Assembly (NCBI GenBank): GCA_002471375.1
Contig: DKPV01000021.1
Span: 57,289-111,175 of the forward strand
Reading direction: 5' to 3'
DNA from: Flavobacteriales bacterium UBA7325
GTDB taxonomy: Bacteria > Bacteroidota > Bacteroidia > Flavobacteriales_D > Crocinitomicaceae
DNA: 53,887 nt
In this document: in pieces, positions 8,694-18,172 of the stretch
How positions within the stretch are numbered: position 1 is the first letter of the stretch
Layout of the letters: every line of letters begins with the position of its first letter
Made by a program: the position numbers and the translations under genes
The notes under the pieces: model-generated
What the model was told of the DNA's origin: nothing
The model's input: only the letters and a program-made list of their open reading frames with translations
The model's database searches: none

Positions 8694-9965
8694 CTACTTC
8701 TCGAAGTTCATAATTGTGTTTTCAATGATGCGAACGCAATCTAATAATTGCTCTTCGTTCATTACTAACGGAGGAGCAAATCGAATGATGTTTCCGTGCG
8801 TTGGTTTCGCCAACAGACCATTTTTCTTCAATGCAACACACAGATTCCAAGCTGTCTCACTGTCTTCCGTATCATTGATTAAAATTGCATTCAACAATCC
8901 CTTTCCGCGCACTTTCAATACCAATTCAGTGTTCTCGATGATTCTATTCATTTCTGAACGAAAGATTTTCCCAAGACGATCAGCGTTTGCTGCCAAGTTT
9001 TCATCTTTTACAACTTCTAATGCTGCAACCGCTACTTTGGCTGCGACTGGATTTCCACCAAAAGTAGAACCATGTTGTCCCGGCTTGATGACGTTCATGA
9101 TGTGGTTATCTGCCAGCACTGCAGAAACTGGATAAGCTCCGCCTGAAATCGCTTTACCAAGGATCAAAATGTCTGGCTGAACGTATGTCTCAGGATCTTT
9201 CTTACACGTATTCCCGCATGAGCAGTTTCCACAAACCGCCAATAAAGAACCTGTGCGCGCGATTCCTGTCTGAACTTCATCAGCAATAAATAAAGCTCCT
9301 GCATCTTTACACAATGCTTGTGCTTTCTCCAAATACCCTTCGTCCGGCACAAATACTCCTGCCTCACCTTGAATTGGTTCAACTAAGAATCCTGCAACAT
9401 TGTCTTCTTTCAAAGCATCTGCAAGTGCTTCAGTATCGTTGTATGGAATGCGAATAAATCCTGGTGTATATGGACCAAAGTTCTTACGTGCATCCTCATC
9501 ATTTGAGAATGAAATAATTGTAGTTGTTCGCCCGTGGAAGTTACCATCACAAACAATAATTTTTGCTTCGTTCTCTGGAATCCCTTTCACTTCATAAGCC
9601 CATTTACGACAAACTTTGATTGCAGTTTCAACAGCCTCTGCTCCAGTGTTCATCGGTAAAACTTTGTCAAACCCGAAATAATCCGTCACAAATTTCTCAT
9701 ATGGTCCAAGTGCATCATTGTAAAATGCTCTTGATGTCAATGTCAATGTTTTTGATTGCTCAATCATTGCATTCACAATCCTTGGATGACAGTGTCCTTG
9801 GTTTACGGCAGAATACGCAGATAAGAAATCATAATACTTCTTTCCTTCCACATCCCAAACGTCAACTCCTTCACCTCGAGCAAGAACAACTTCCAATGGA
9901 TGATAGTTGTGCGCTCCGTATTTATCTTCTAATTGTACAAGGTCTTTCGACGTCATTTTTTCCAT
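8694..9965 (-). CDS. rocD: Ornithine--oxo-acid aminotransferase (ornithine aminotransferase)
   Basis: 423 aa class III PLP-dependent transaminase. It converts ornithine and 2-oxoglutarate to glutamate semialdehyde and glutamate, linking arginine and proline metabolism in the cytoplasm. The N-terminus YGAHNYHPLEVVLARGEGV and the segment MNTGAEAVETAIKVCRKWAY are typical of ornithine aminotransferases. FIADEVQTGIARTG precedes the PLP-lysine motif ILILGKAISGGAYPVSAVL (Lys271). Between them sits a cysteine-rich insert (C245-x2-C248-x-C250-x3-C254), which I recall from other Bacteroidota homologues; its purpose is unknown. The gene is monocistronic: promoter near 10061, terminator after the stop. 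Confidence 0.95.
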   Translation of the reverse strand: MEKMTSKDLVQLEDKYGAHNYHPLEVVLARGEGVDVWDVEGKKYYDFLSAYSAVNQGHCHPRIVNAMIEQSKTLTLTSRAFYNDALGPYEKFVTDYFGFDKVLPMNTGAEAVETAIKVCRKWAYEVKGIPENEAKIIVCDGNFHGRTTTIISFSNDEDARKNFGPYTPGFIRIPYNDTEALADALKEDNVAGFLVEPIQGEAGVFVPDEGYLEKAQALCKDAGALFIADEVQTGIARTGSLLAVCGNCSCGNTCKKDPETYVQPDILILGKAISGGAYPVSAVLADNHIMNVIKPGQHGSTFGGNPVAAKVAVAALEVVKDENLAANADRLGKIFRSEMNRIIENTELVLKVRGKGLLNAILINDTEDSETAWNLCVALKKNGLLAKPTHGNIIRFAPPLVMNEEQLLDCVRIIENTIMNFEK

Positions 9966-10060
9966 TGTTGAATTTATGTTAGTGTATTTGAACTAAATCG
10001 TTCGTTGCGGAGAACGGTAATCCTTTCCTCAATCACGGAGAGAAATCATCCAGATTATGG

Positions 10061-10068
10061 CAAAAATA
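10061..10068 (-). promoter_or_regulatory. Predicted -7 element (TATTTTTG) upstream of rocD
   Basis: Exact TAnnTTTG match on the minus strand, 95 bases upstream of the rocD ATG, between the parC terminator and rocD. It implies an untranslated leader of roughly 90 bases. No known riboswitch fold was recognised in that leader. Confidence 0.45.
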
Positions 10069-10093
10069 CTAGTTTAAGCGTGAATTATCAAGC

Positions 10094-10124
10094 AAAAAGA
10101 GGAGACAATGCCTCCTCTTTTTTT
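10094..10124 (-). terminator. Terminator of the parE-parC operon
   Basis: A perfect 11-bp stem, AAAAAGAGGAG (10094-10104) with CTCCTCTTTTT (10112-10122), and a 7-base loop. U-rich ends occur on both strands, so it may act in both directions. It lies 27 bases beyond the parC stop. Confidence 0.88.
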
Positions 10125-10151
10125 AACTATATCTGTTTGATTCTAGTTTAA

Positions 10152-12824
10152 CTAGAACAATTTTGCTTGATCTTCATCCTCCCCTTCTTTTTTAGAGATG
10201 TCCCACTCAATAGTCACACTCCCTTCCTCTTCCGTAGCGGATTCTGTCACCTCTGGCTCAGTGACCTTTTCAGGCTTTGGCCATGGAGTATCCCCCTCTA
10301 TATCGTGATCAAGTAAAATTTCTTTCACTTTTAGTTTCGTGATTTGGTTCCCTTGAGACTTCATCCCCTTCACATCGATGAATTCAGTAAATTCAATTAA
10401 TGTATCCGGCAGCTTCTTCGTTGCTTTCAATAGCTTATTGTAGACCACTCTGACTCGAGGCTTGAATGCCGTAGATACTGCATCCAAATAGGCACCTTCT
10501 TCCTCTGGAATAAAGGCAACTTTCTTGTCTGATGTTACCTCACATAGAAATCGTTTACCATAATGCATCTCCTTTGCAGGATCGTAATAAGCAACGGATA
10601 ATGGGTGATCTGGATGCCATTTTTCAATGTGCATCATATCTTCATCGAAGTGAAGTGATAAATCGAAATGACTCAATCGGTAGTGACCTGACTTATAGAT
10701 CGTAAGAATTTTATCTTCCCCTTTAAATTCGCCAAGGAACTTTCCTCTTTTATCATCGTTTAATCTTCCAACGATATCGTCATACCATATCTTTCGTGCA
10801 GCAAGTGTTGATCCTCCAACCTCTTTCTGAATAATTTTAGATACGATCTCCTTAGTAACTCTATTTCCATTTGCGCCACGACCTTTGATTAACAAATCTC
10901 CAAGGTCTATGTCAAATTTCAATCGTTTCAGATGCTGTCTTGCTCTTAGTATCACGGTGACCACTTCACGCTGACCATTCGGATGCACATTAAAGTAAAG
11001 CACCTTTGAACCTTTAGATCCTTTGGTGAGGTCATACTCATTATCTCGGGTAATCGAGTTCACTGTGAATCGTTTCATCATGGTTGAACCTCCCTTTCCA
11101 TCTTGATACATCATATGATAAACAGTACGCTTATCACCCCGTTTCCAGACATTCACATAGATGATCCCTTTGCCGACAAACTTTTTGTCAGAAACCTTAG
11201 AAATCATCATCTTACCTGTATCAAAGAAAACGATCACGTCATCAATTTCAGAACATTCAGCCACGAAATCAGCCTTACGAAGACCGTGCCCTACAAATCC
11301 TTCATTGTAATCAACGTAGAGTTTTTTATTCGCAATGATCACTTTCGAAGCGTTAATAGAATCAAACGTTTTAATTTCTGTTTTACGTTCTTTCCCTTCT
11401 CCGAAACGCTTTTTGATATCCTTGAAATATTCAATCGCGTATTCTATCAAGTTTGCCAAATTCTCTTTGACTTGAGCAATTTCACCTTCGATCTTTGCGA
11501 TTGTATCATCAGCTTTATCAGAATCAAATCTCGTTATTCTGATCATTGGAATCTGAGTCAATCGTTGTAAATCTTCATTTTCGATCTCTCGAATCAATTG
11601 CTTCTTGAACGGTTTAAAGGCATCGTGCATGTACTTGAAGAGACCTTCTTTATCAGAATACTTCTTAAAATCAATATACATTTCCTCACGGATGAAGATC
11701 TTCTCTAATGTCGAGAAATGCAATTGACGCTCAAGCTCTTCGAGACGAATCTCTAGCTCTCTTTTCAGAAGCTGTACCGTGTTCTCTGTATTTACCTTTA
11801 AAATTTCAGTAACTCCAATAAAACGAGGAGTATCTCCATCAATAATAGATGAGTTAGGGGAAATCGAAACTTCACAATCCGTAAATGCATATAGCGCATC
11901 GACTGTTTTATCAGGCGACACTCCCGCTGCTAGATGAATAATCACTTCTGCAAATTCAGCTGTGTTATCCTCAACTTTTTTAATTTTTATTTTCCCCTTA
12001 TCGTTTGCCTTCAAGATCGAATCGATCATGGAAGTAGTCGTACCATACGGCACCTCATTAATAACAAGAGTTTTGGCATTTTCTTTACGAATACGAGCTC
12101 GCAATCTAATCTTACCGCCTCGTATACCATCGTTATAGTTCGAGAAGTCCGCCATACCACCATTCGGGAAATCAGGTAGAATTGTTACCTTTTTTCCTCT
12201 CAGATGATTTATCGATTGCTCAATTAATTCAATAAAGTTGTGAGGCATTATCTTACATGCCATACCTACTGCAATCCCTTCTGCTCCTTGAGCTAAAAGA
12301 AGTGGAAACTTAACTGGTAAATTTTCAGGTTCTTTATTTCGACCGTCATAACTACTCAACCAATTTGTCGTCTTTCCGTTAAAAGCAATGTGCAATGCAA
12401 ATTTCGACAATCGCGCCTCTATGTAACGCGCCGCGGCTGCTCTATCTCCGGTCAGGGTGTTCCCCCAGTTTCCTTGACAATCAATGAGTAAATCCTTCTG
12501 ACCTAGCTGCACAAGTGCATCACCAATTGATGCATCTCCGTGAGGATGGTATTTCATTGTATTACCAATGATATTAGCAACCTTGTTGTATCTCCCATCA
12601 TCCATCTCTTTCATGGAATGGAGAATTCTTCGTTGTACAGGTTTTAACCCATCGTAAAGACCAGGAACAGCTCTCTCTAGAATTACGTATGAAGCATAAT
12701 CTAGGAACCAATTTTCATACAGCCCCTTAAGTGGAACAATATTTTCATCGGGCCCATCAGCTTTAGAAGGCAAGTTATTTCCCTCGTTCAAGTTGTCTAA
12801 TTCTTCGTTATCATCTTCAGCCAT
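10152..12824 (-). CDS. parC: DNA topoisomerase IV subunit A
   Basis: 890 aa. The breakage-reunion subunit of a type IIA topoisomerase that, with ParE, decatenates chromosomes. The winged-helix/tower region contains YASYVILERAVPGLYDGLKP, QRRILHSM, YHPHGDASIGDALV and the active-site string AAARYIEARLSKFA with catalytic Tyr134. The C-terminal beta-pinwheel includes KLYVDYNEGFVGHGLRK and has no GyrA box (QRRGGKG-like), supporting ParC over GyrA. The last 50 or so residues are a low-complexity acidic tail (EVTESATEEEGSV ... EGEDEDQAKLF). The start lies 3 bases after the parE stop, so the two subunits are cotranscribed. Confidence 0.93.
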   Translation of the reverse strand: MAEDDNEELDNLNEGNNLPSKADGPDENIVPLKGLYENWFLDYASYVILERAVPGLYDGLKPVQRRILHSMKEMDDGRYNKVANIIGNTMKYHPHGDASIGDALVQLGQKDLLIDCQGNWGNTLTGDRAAAARYIEARLSKFALHIAFNGKTTNWLSSYDGRNKEPENLPVKFPLLLAQGAEGIAVGMACKIMPHNFIELIEQSINHLRGKKVTILPDFPNGGMADFSNYNDGIRGGKIRLRARIRKENAKTLVINEVPYGTTTSMIDSILKANDKGKIKIKKVEDNTAEFAEVIIHLAAGVSPDKTVDALYAFTDCEVSISPNSSIIDGDTPRFIGVTEILKVNTENTVQLLKRELEIRLEELERQLHFSTLEKIFIREEMYIDFKKYSDKEGLFKYMHDAFKPFKKQLIREIENEDLQRLTQIPMIRITRFDSDKADDTIAKIEGEIAQVKENLANLIEYAIEYFKDIKKRFGEGKERKTEIKTFDSINASKVIIANKKLYVDYNEGFVGHGLRKADFVAECSEIDDVIVFFDTGKMMISKVSDKKFVGKGIIYVNVWKRGDKRTVYHMMYQDGKGGSTMMKRFTVNSITRDNEYDLTKGSKGSKVLYFNVHPNGQREVVTVILRARQHLKRLKFDIDLGDLLIKGRGANGNRVTKEIVSKIIQKEVGGSTLAARKIWYDDIVGRLNDDKRGKFLGEFKGEDKILTIYKSGHYRLSHFDLSLHFDEDMMHIEKWHPDHPLSVAYYDPAKEMHYGKRFLCEVTSDKKVAFIPEEEGAYLDAVSTAFKPRVRVVYNKLLKATKKLPDTLIEFTEFIDVKGMKSQGNQITKLKVKEILLDHDIEGDTPWPKPEKVTEPEVTESATEEEGSVTIEWDISKKEGEDEDQAKLF

Positions 12825-12827
12825 TCT

Positions 12828-14717
12828 CTAAGATGCTTTATCAAGTTTATTTTCTTTGTCCTTCAGCTCGTTCTCTTCTTCTCCAATTTCTCCTTCTTTT
12901 CGAAGGTTACTGATGATGAATTGCTGACGTTCTTGTGTATTCTTGCCCATGTAGTACGACAGGATTGTTTCAATCGAAGCCTCCTTTGTAAGGAACACTG
13001 GTTCAAGACGTATATTCTCTCCGATAAAGTTTTTAAACTCGTCAGGGGAAATCTCTCCAAGACCTTTAAATCGCGTTATCTCAGCATTCTTCCCAATATC
13101 TGCGATTGCATCCAATCGTTCTTGCTCAGAATAGCAGTAGTACGTCTTCTTTTTATTTCGAACTCTAAATAAAGGCGTCTGAAGAATGTAAACATGATTC
13201 CTTTTAATCAAATCGGGAAAGAACTGAAGGAAAAATGCCAGTAAAAGCATTCGGATGTGCATACCATCGACATCGGCATCGGTCGCTACCACAATCTTAT
13301 TGTAACGAAGATCGTCCATTCCATCCTCAATGTTAAGCGCGGCCTGAATCAAATTAAACTCTTCGTTCTCATAAACTACTTTCTTAGTGAGACCAAAGCA
13401 ATTCAATGGCTTACCACGTAGAGAGAAAACAGCTTGTGTATTTACATCTCTGGACTTTGTTATCGAACCACTTGCAGAATCACCCTCTGTAATGAAGAGT
13501 GTTGTTTCTTCGCGTCTCGCATGCTTTGCATCTGTAAGATGCACTCGGCAGTCACGTAATTTTTTATTATGGAGATTGGCCTTCTTAGCTCTTTCTCGCG
13601 CTATTTTCCGAATTCCTGAGAGTTCTTTACGCTCCTTCTCAGATTGCTTAATCTTCTTTTCAAGGATATCAGCAACTTCAGGATTTCTATGAAGAAAATT
13701 GTCTAATTTTTCTTTGAGAAAATCATTAACGAATGCTCGCATTGATTTACCTTCCGGCTCCACTTCTAGAGACCCTAGCTTTGTTTTTGTCTGAGACTCA
13801 AAAACAGGCTCCATTACCTTCACTGCTACCGCAGCAACAATGGACTGTCTAATATCAGAAGCTTCATAGTTCTTTCCGTAAAAGTCCTTAATCACCTTCG
13901 CTACAGATTCCCTGAATGCACTTTGATGCGTACCACCTTGTGTCGTATGCTGTCCATTCACAAAGGATGAATAATCCTCTCCGTAGGTTTTACCGTGTGT
14001 AAATGCCACCTCAATATCTTCCCCCTCTAGATGAACTATTGGGTAAAGTGGATCTCCATCCATATTATTTTCAAGAAGATCTTTCAGACCATTTTTAGAG
14101 ATGAATCTCTCACCATTCATCATGATCGTCAGACCGCGATTCAGGTAACAATAGTTCCACATCATTTTAGCCAAGTACACCGTTTTAAATGCATACTTCT
14201 TAAAAACTGTATCATCAGGAATGAACTCGACATACGTCCCGTTCTTTTCATCTGTCTTAGAAATCGGCAAATCTTCTACCATTTCGCCGCGAACAAAAGA
14301 AACTTGTTTTTTCTTCCCATCTCTCACAGAATAAACCATGAAATGAGAAGACAAGGCGTTAACGGCTTTAGAACCTACACCATTCAAACCAACAGACTTC
14401 TTAAATGCCTTAGAATCGTATTTACCCCCAGTATTGATTTTTGACACAACATCTTCAACCTTTCCTAATGGAATCCCACGACCATAATCGCGAATGATTA
14501 CTTTTCCATCCTTGATTTTTAAATCAACACGTGTTCCGTTTCCCATCACGAATTCATCGATACAGTTATCAACAACCTCCTTCACAAGGATATAAATTCC
14601 ATCATCTGCAGCAGACCCGTCTCCGAGTTTACCAATGTACATGCCAGGACGAAGTCTTATATGCTCCTTCCAGTCTAAGGACCGGATATTGTCTTCTGTA
14701 TATTGGTTTTCTGCCAT
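12828..14717 (-). CDS. parE: DNA topoisomerase IV subunit B
   Basis: 629 aa. The ATPase/TOPRIM subunit of topoisomerase IV. The GHKL ATP-binding motifs are KEVVDNCIDEF, IIRDYGRGIPLG and GLNGVGSKAVNALSSHF. The TOPRIM metal site is TTLFITEGDSASGS followed by VVATDADVDGMHIRMLLLAFF. The frame is open 19 codons further upstream, but those codons cross the -7 element at 14743-14750; the ATG at 14717 (MAENQYTEDNIRSLDWKEHI) is therefore chosen. The length suits ParE (about 630) without the insert seen in some GyrB. It forms an operon with parC. Confidence 0.94.
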   Translation of the reverse strand: MAENQYTEDNIRSLDWKEHIRLRPGMYIGKLGDGSAADDGIYILVKEVVDNCIDEFVMGNGTRVDLKIKDGKVIIRDYGRGIPLGKVEDVVSKINTGGKYDSKAFKKSVGLNGVGSKAVNALSSHFMVYSVRDGKKKQVSFVRGEMVEDLPISKTDEKNGTYVEFIPDDTVFKKYAFKTVYLAKMMWNYCYLNRGLTIMMNGERFISKNGLKDLLENNMDGDPLYPIVHLEGEDIEVAFTHGKTYGEDYSSFVNGQHTTQGGTHQSAFRESVAKVIKDFYGKNYEASDIRQSIVAAVAVKVMEPVFESQTKTKLGSLEVEPEGKSMRAFVNDFLKEKLDNFLHRNPEVADILEKKIKQSEKERKELSGIRKIARERAKKANLHNKKLRDCRVHLTDAKHARREETTLFITEGDSASGSITKSRDVNTQAVFSLRGKPLNCFGLTKKVVYENEEFNLIQAALNIEDGMDDLRYNKIVVATDADVDGMHIRMLLLAFFLQFFPDLIKRNHVYILQTPLFRVRNKKKTYYCYSEQERLDAIADIGKNAEITRFKGLGEISPDEFKNFIGENIRLEPVFLTKEASIETILSYYMGKNTQERQQFIISNLRKEGEIGEEENELKDKENKLDKAS

Positions 14718-14742
14718 ATTTCTTTGTTTATCGGGGAACCAC

Positions 14743-14750
14743 CAAATATA
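14743..14750 (-). promoter_or_regulatory. Predicted -7 element (TATATTTG) of parE-parC
   Basis: Exact TAnnTTTG match on the minus strand, 25 bases upstream of the parE ATG. It fixes the parE start by excluding the longer frame. Confidence 0.55.
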
Positions 14751-14850
14751 ACTAACTAAAAGGGTTGATTTCACTGGTTTACAGAGAACTTATTCACTAA
14801 AAAAGGTTGATAAGTCCGATTGTCAGAGTGATGATGATTTTTTGACGAAA

Positions 14851-15897
14851 TTACTCCTTTGCTTTTCCGTACCATTCACGGATAACATCAAGAGCAGGCT
14901 TCCCTTGAGGGGTATATCGAGTATTTTCCGCACCTCCCTTTTCGCCAACAACATGCCACTTCCAGAAAAAACCACCTGCCATCCAGTCTTGTTGCCAGAC
15001 GGTCTCAAAGAAAGCGTTGTATGCTACTACTTGATTCTCCATATTTGGGCTAAGAGTATCCTCATTAGCTCCATAATTCGGAGCACTTGTATAGTCGACA
15101 CTTTTAAATCCATATTCAGTAAATAGAATTCGCCGATCATACTTCTTCGAGAATTCAGAAAATTTCGAGCCAATATCCGCCCATCCTTCTTTTAACTTAT
15201 CGAGTGATACATTCTTCTCGCTTGATAGCGGGAAATACGTGTCAACCCCTATAAAATCGAGGTGATCCCAGAAGGTAACCGCTTCATAATTATCCCAATT
15301 CGATGCATAAGTTATAGGGCCATTATAAATTCCTCTCACCTCTTTAATCAAAGCCACCCAGAACTTTTTGCGATCGACAACAGCGTTACGATATTCAGTC
15401 CCAATGCAAAATAGATCGACACTCATAGAATCAGCCAGTTTCGCATGTGCCAAAATATAATCTCTATAAGATGCTTCCCAAGCTTTCCAATCCCGCTCTT
15501 TTTTCAGCTTAAAATCTCCAGGCCATCCATCTCCAACAACCCACACATGCGGCTTCACCATTGTCTTTAAACCTGCTTCTTGCGCAATCCGTATGCACTC
15601 CGATGTCCCTTCCACAGACTCACCCCACCAATAGCCACCATTATATTCAAAGAATACCTTTGCCCCTCCTTTTTTGGTCATACCATAAGGAACCATGGCC
15701 GCCCAACCGATATTAACCTCTAAGAGATCATCAAGATCTCCGTCAAGAATTCGTGTTTTGGGCATTTCTAAATTTACACCGGTTATTTTCTCCCCCTTAA
15801 CCAAAATAGCTGATGTCGCAGCATCATCCACTACAACTTTACTCCCATTCGCACAGGAAAGCAAAAATAAGAACGCAAGTAAATAAATGTATCTCAT
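14851..15897 (-). CDS. GH113-like glycoside hydrolase lipoprotein
   Basis: 348 aa from the ATG at 15897 (a GTG six codons upstream is less suitable). A lipoprotein signal peptide (MRYIYLLAFLFLLSC, Cys15) puts it on a membrane, probably facing the periplasm or surface. The rest resembles the TIM-barrel of glycoside hydrolase family 113 and related mannanase-like proteins. GVNLEMPK opens the barrel, and GLKTMVKPHVWV is an early strand. CIGTEY carries the likely acid/base Glu and ILFTEYGFKSVDY the likely nucleophile Glu. GGFFWKWHV sits near the end. Family 113 contains beta-mannanases, but the substrate here is not established. It follows rnz by 32 bases in the STAS-rnz operon. It may equally be a cell-wall or exopolysaccharide hydrolase. 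Confidence 0.78.
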   Translation of the reverse strand: MRYIYLLAFLFLLSCANGSKVVVDDAATSAILVKGEKITGVNLEMPKTRILDGDLDDLLEVNIGWAAMVPYGMTKKGGAKVFFEYNGGYWWGESVEGTSECIRIAQEAGLKTMVKPHVWVVGDGWPGDFKLKKERDWKAWEASYRDYILAHAKLADSMSVDLFCIGTEYRNAVVDRKKFWVALIKEVRGIYNGPITYASNWDNYEAVTFWDHLDFIGVDTYFPLSSEKNVSLDKLKEGWADIGSKFSEFSKKYDRRILFTEYGFKSVDYTSAPNYGANEDTLSPNMENQVVAYNAFFETVWQQDWMAGGFFWKWHVVGEKGGAENTRYTPQGKPALDVIREWYGKAKE

Positions 15898-15929
15898 GGA
15901 CAATTCGTTACCCACTAAAAATAAACAAA

Positions 15930-16847
15930 TTAGGCTTCAATATTGATTACCTCCCCATCATTAACATATCGACTATTCTCAAATATTGGCTTGGCCTCGA
16001 ACTCGTGCTGATCGCCATTATCATAGCGTGCACTAAGATGTCCCATTAATAGTTGACCAACTTCTGCTTTCGAAGCGATCAGAGCAGCCTGCGATGCGGT
16101 CGAGTGACGTGTTGTCTTTGCTCGATCTAGTAGTTTATCAGTAAAAGTTGCTTCATGGTACAAAATATCAGCACCTTTAATAAATTCAATGATAGGCACA
16201 TGATATCGTGTGTCTGAGCAAAAAGCGTAAGATCTCGATATAGGTGGCTCAGACGTATACTCCATAAAGGAGATTGTTTGACCTTTTTCATCAATTACAT
16301 CCTGACTCTTTTTGAGCTGATGATAATATTCAATCCTGACTTTATCTGCGCGAGCTTTTTCAACGTTCAACACCCTTTCTCGCTCCTTCTGACTAATTAA
16401 AAATCCGCTTGTCGGGATCTTGTGAGAAAGAGGAAAATAACGAACAACATGCTTAGCATCTTCATAAAGAACTCCACTCGATTCTGGCTCGTGCTCGATC
16501 ACGTTTACGGTAAATGCTAATCGAGAACCTGCTGCCTGGAGTTGTATTTCGACAATATCCTTTAACCCAAGAGGACCGTAGACATTCACTGGCTTTGTTC
16601 TACCCATCATATGCATGGTACTCAGCAATCCTACCAATCCAAAATAATGATCGCCGTGGAGATGAGAGATAAAAATACGATCTATGCGCTGTAGCTTTAA
16701 ACCCAACTTACGAATCTGCATTTGAGTACCTTCACCACAGTCGATTAAAAAATAGCGACCATTGCACTCAATGTGCTGACTTGTAGGATTTCGAGAAGAT
16801 GTAGGAACGGCAGAACCACTGCCTAAAATGGTAACAGAGAAACTCAC
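15930..16847 (-). CDS. rnz: Ribonuclease Z
   Basis: 305 aa metallo-beta-lactamase-fold endonuclease that trims the 3' ends of tRNA precursors. The N-terminus VTILGSGSAVPTSSRNPTSQ is typical of tRNase Z, and the zinc motif HxHxDH is seen at H62-L-H64-G-D66-H67. Further ligands are in FPLSHKIPTSGF, YAFCSDTRY, LYHEATF and TRHSTASQAA. It overlaps the upstream STAS gene by four bases (ATGA), so the two are translationally coupled. Confidence 0.96.
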   Translation of the reverse strand: MSFSVTILGSGSAVPTSSRNPTSQHIECNGRYFLIDCGEGTQMQIRKLGLKLQRIDRIFISHLHGDHYFGLVGLLSTMHMMGRTKPVNVYGPLGLKDIVEIQLQAAGSRLAFTVNVIEHEPESSGVLYEDAKHVVRYFPLSHKIPTSGFLISQKERERVLNVEKARADKVRIEYYHQLKKSQDVIDEKGQTISFMEYTSEPPISRSYAFCSDTRYHVPIIEFIKGADILYHEATFTDKLLDRAKTTRHSTASQAALIASKAEVGQLLMGHLSARYDNGDQHEFEAKPIFENSRYVNDGEVINIEA

Positions 16848-17185
16848 TTAGCTATTGCTGCGATAGCTTTAGACTCATTTGAAGTGATCGTTAGAACACG
16901 ATCCAACTGAGCAATCTCAATTAGTTTTTCAACATTCTCCTGAAGACCACATAGTACGAATTGACCATTGGTATCTTTACACATCCTATTCGCGACAAGA
17001 ATCGCACTTAGCCCTGAAGAATCACAGTACTTCGTTTTCGTCATGTCAATAACGATATTGTTCACGCTGCCTTTATTGATTAGTACGAGCTCAGCTTTTA
17101 ATCCCGGAGCATTCGATGCATTCAATTTCTCGACATTCGTCTTAACAACTGCTGTTCCGTTATCTATTTTAACTGCAAAATCCAT
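16844..17185 (-). CDS. STAS-domain anti-sigma factor antagonist
   Basis: 113 aa single STAS domain of the SpoIIAA/RsbV type. The phosphorylation loop DSSGL is intact (D55-S56-S57-G58-L59). Such proteins release partners from anti-sigma factors when unphosphorylated. No RsbW-like kinase or sigma factor is adjacent; a SiaB-family GHKL-like protein lies about 3.7 kb away (20901-21479), but no link can be shown. First gene of a STAS-rnz-GH113 operon with a -7 element 40 bases upstream. Confidence 0.9.
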   Translation of the reverse strand: MDFAVKIDNGTAVVKTNVEKLNASNAPGLKAELVLINKGSVNNIVIDMTKTKYCDSSGLSAILVANRMCKDTNGQFVLCGLQENVEKLIEIAQLDRVLTITSNESKAIAAIAK

Positions 17186-17224
17186 GCGTGTAGTATTGTG
17201 TTAATTCCAAAATGATGATACAGT

Positions 17225-17232
17225 CAAATGTA
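17225..17232 (-). promoter_or_regulatory. Predicted -7 element (TACATTTG) of the STAS-rnz operon
   Basis: Exact TAnnTTTG match on the minus strand, in the 54-base gap between the pyrB stop and the STAS start. It suggests the two operons are separately promoted. Confidence 0.45.
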
Positions 17233-17239
17233 CTAAAAT

Positions 17240-18172
17240 TTATTGTCGTTTTATTTTTGAGGCCAATAAATAGATTACTGCCATTCGAACAGCAACTCCA
17301 TTTTCAACTTGGTTAAGAATAATTGATTGTGAAGAGTCTGCAACATCGCTTGTAATCTCAACACCACGATTAATTGGCCCTGGGTGCATCACAACTATCT
17401 TTTTAGAAAGCCCATCCAGAATCTTCTTGGTTAATCCATATTGCATCGAATATTCTCTTAATGACGGGAAATATTTCATCTCCTGCCGTTCGAGTTGAAT
17501 CCTGAGCATATTTGCAACATCACACCACTCAAGTGCAGCAGCTAAATTATGCTCTACTTGAACTCCCAGTTCACCGATATATTTAGGGATCAATGTTGTA
17601 GGTCCGCAGACCATAACCTCAGCTCCTAACTTTTGTAGGCAATAAATATTTGACAATGCCACTCTTGAGTGCAGTATATCACCAACGATAACCACCTTCT
17701 TTCCTGACACACCCCCTAGTTTTTCTCTAATCGAATATGCATCAAGAAGTGCTTGAGTTGGATGCTCGTGCGTACCATCTCCGGCGTTCACAACCCGCGC
17801 ATCAACTCTCTCAGAAAGAAACTTCGCAGCTCCAGGGTTTGGATGACGCATAACGACCATATCCACTTTCATAGAGAGAATGTTGTTCACCGTGTCTATC
17901 AGCGTCTCTCCCTTTTTCACCGAGCTACTTGCTGCTGAAAAATTTACGATATCCGCAGAAAGCCTTTTCTCTGCCAATTCAAAAGAAAGCCTAGTTCGTG
18001 TAGAATTCTCAAAAAATAAGTTTGCTATCGTAATGTCTCGAAGCGAGGGAACCTTTTTAATTGGACGATTAATAACCTCTTTAAAGCTATCAGCAGTTTT
18101 AAAAATAAGCTCGATATCATTCGTTGTTAGATTCTCTATCCCCGTTAAATGATCTACGCTTAAACTATCCAT
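17240..18172 (-). CDS. pyrB: Aspartate carbamoyltransferase catalytic subunit
   Basis: 310 aa. It condenses carbamoyl phosphate with aspartate, the first committed step of pyrimidine synthesis. The carbamoyl-phosphate motif FENSTRTRLSFELAEKRL, the segment MRHPNPGA, HEHPTQALLDAYSIREKLGG and the late HPGPINRGVEI are all present. The start is the ATG at 18172 (MDSLSVDHLTGIENL); the frame is open eight codons further but only within pyrR. It overlaps the pyrR stop by eight bases, indicating coupled translation. No pyrI regulatory subunit is adjacent. Confidence 0.97.
   Translation of the reverse strand: MDSLSVDHLTGIENLTTNDIELIFKTADSFKEVINRPIKKVPSLRDITIANLFFENSTRTRLSFELAEKRLSADIVNFSAASSSVKKGETLIDTVNNILSMKVDMVVMRHPNPGAAKFLSERVDARVVNAGDGTHEHPTQALLDAYSIREKLGGVSGKKVVIVGDILHSRVALSNIYCLQKLGAEVMVCGPTTLIPKYIGELGVQVEHNLAAALEWCDVANMLRIQLERQEMKYFPSLREYSMQYGLTKKILDGLSKKIVVMHPGPINRGVEITSDVADSSQSIILNQVENGVAVRMAVIYLLASKIKRQ

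Noticed and set aside
10152..14717. Naming the type IIA topoisomerase pair gyrA/gyrB
   Set aside because: No GyrA box in the C-terminal region and the two subunits are adjacent in parE-parC order as in other Bacteroidota; topoisomerase IV fits better.
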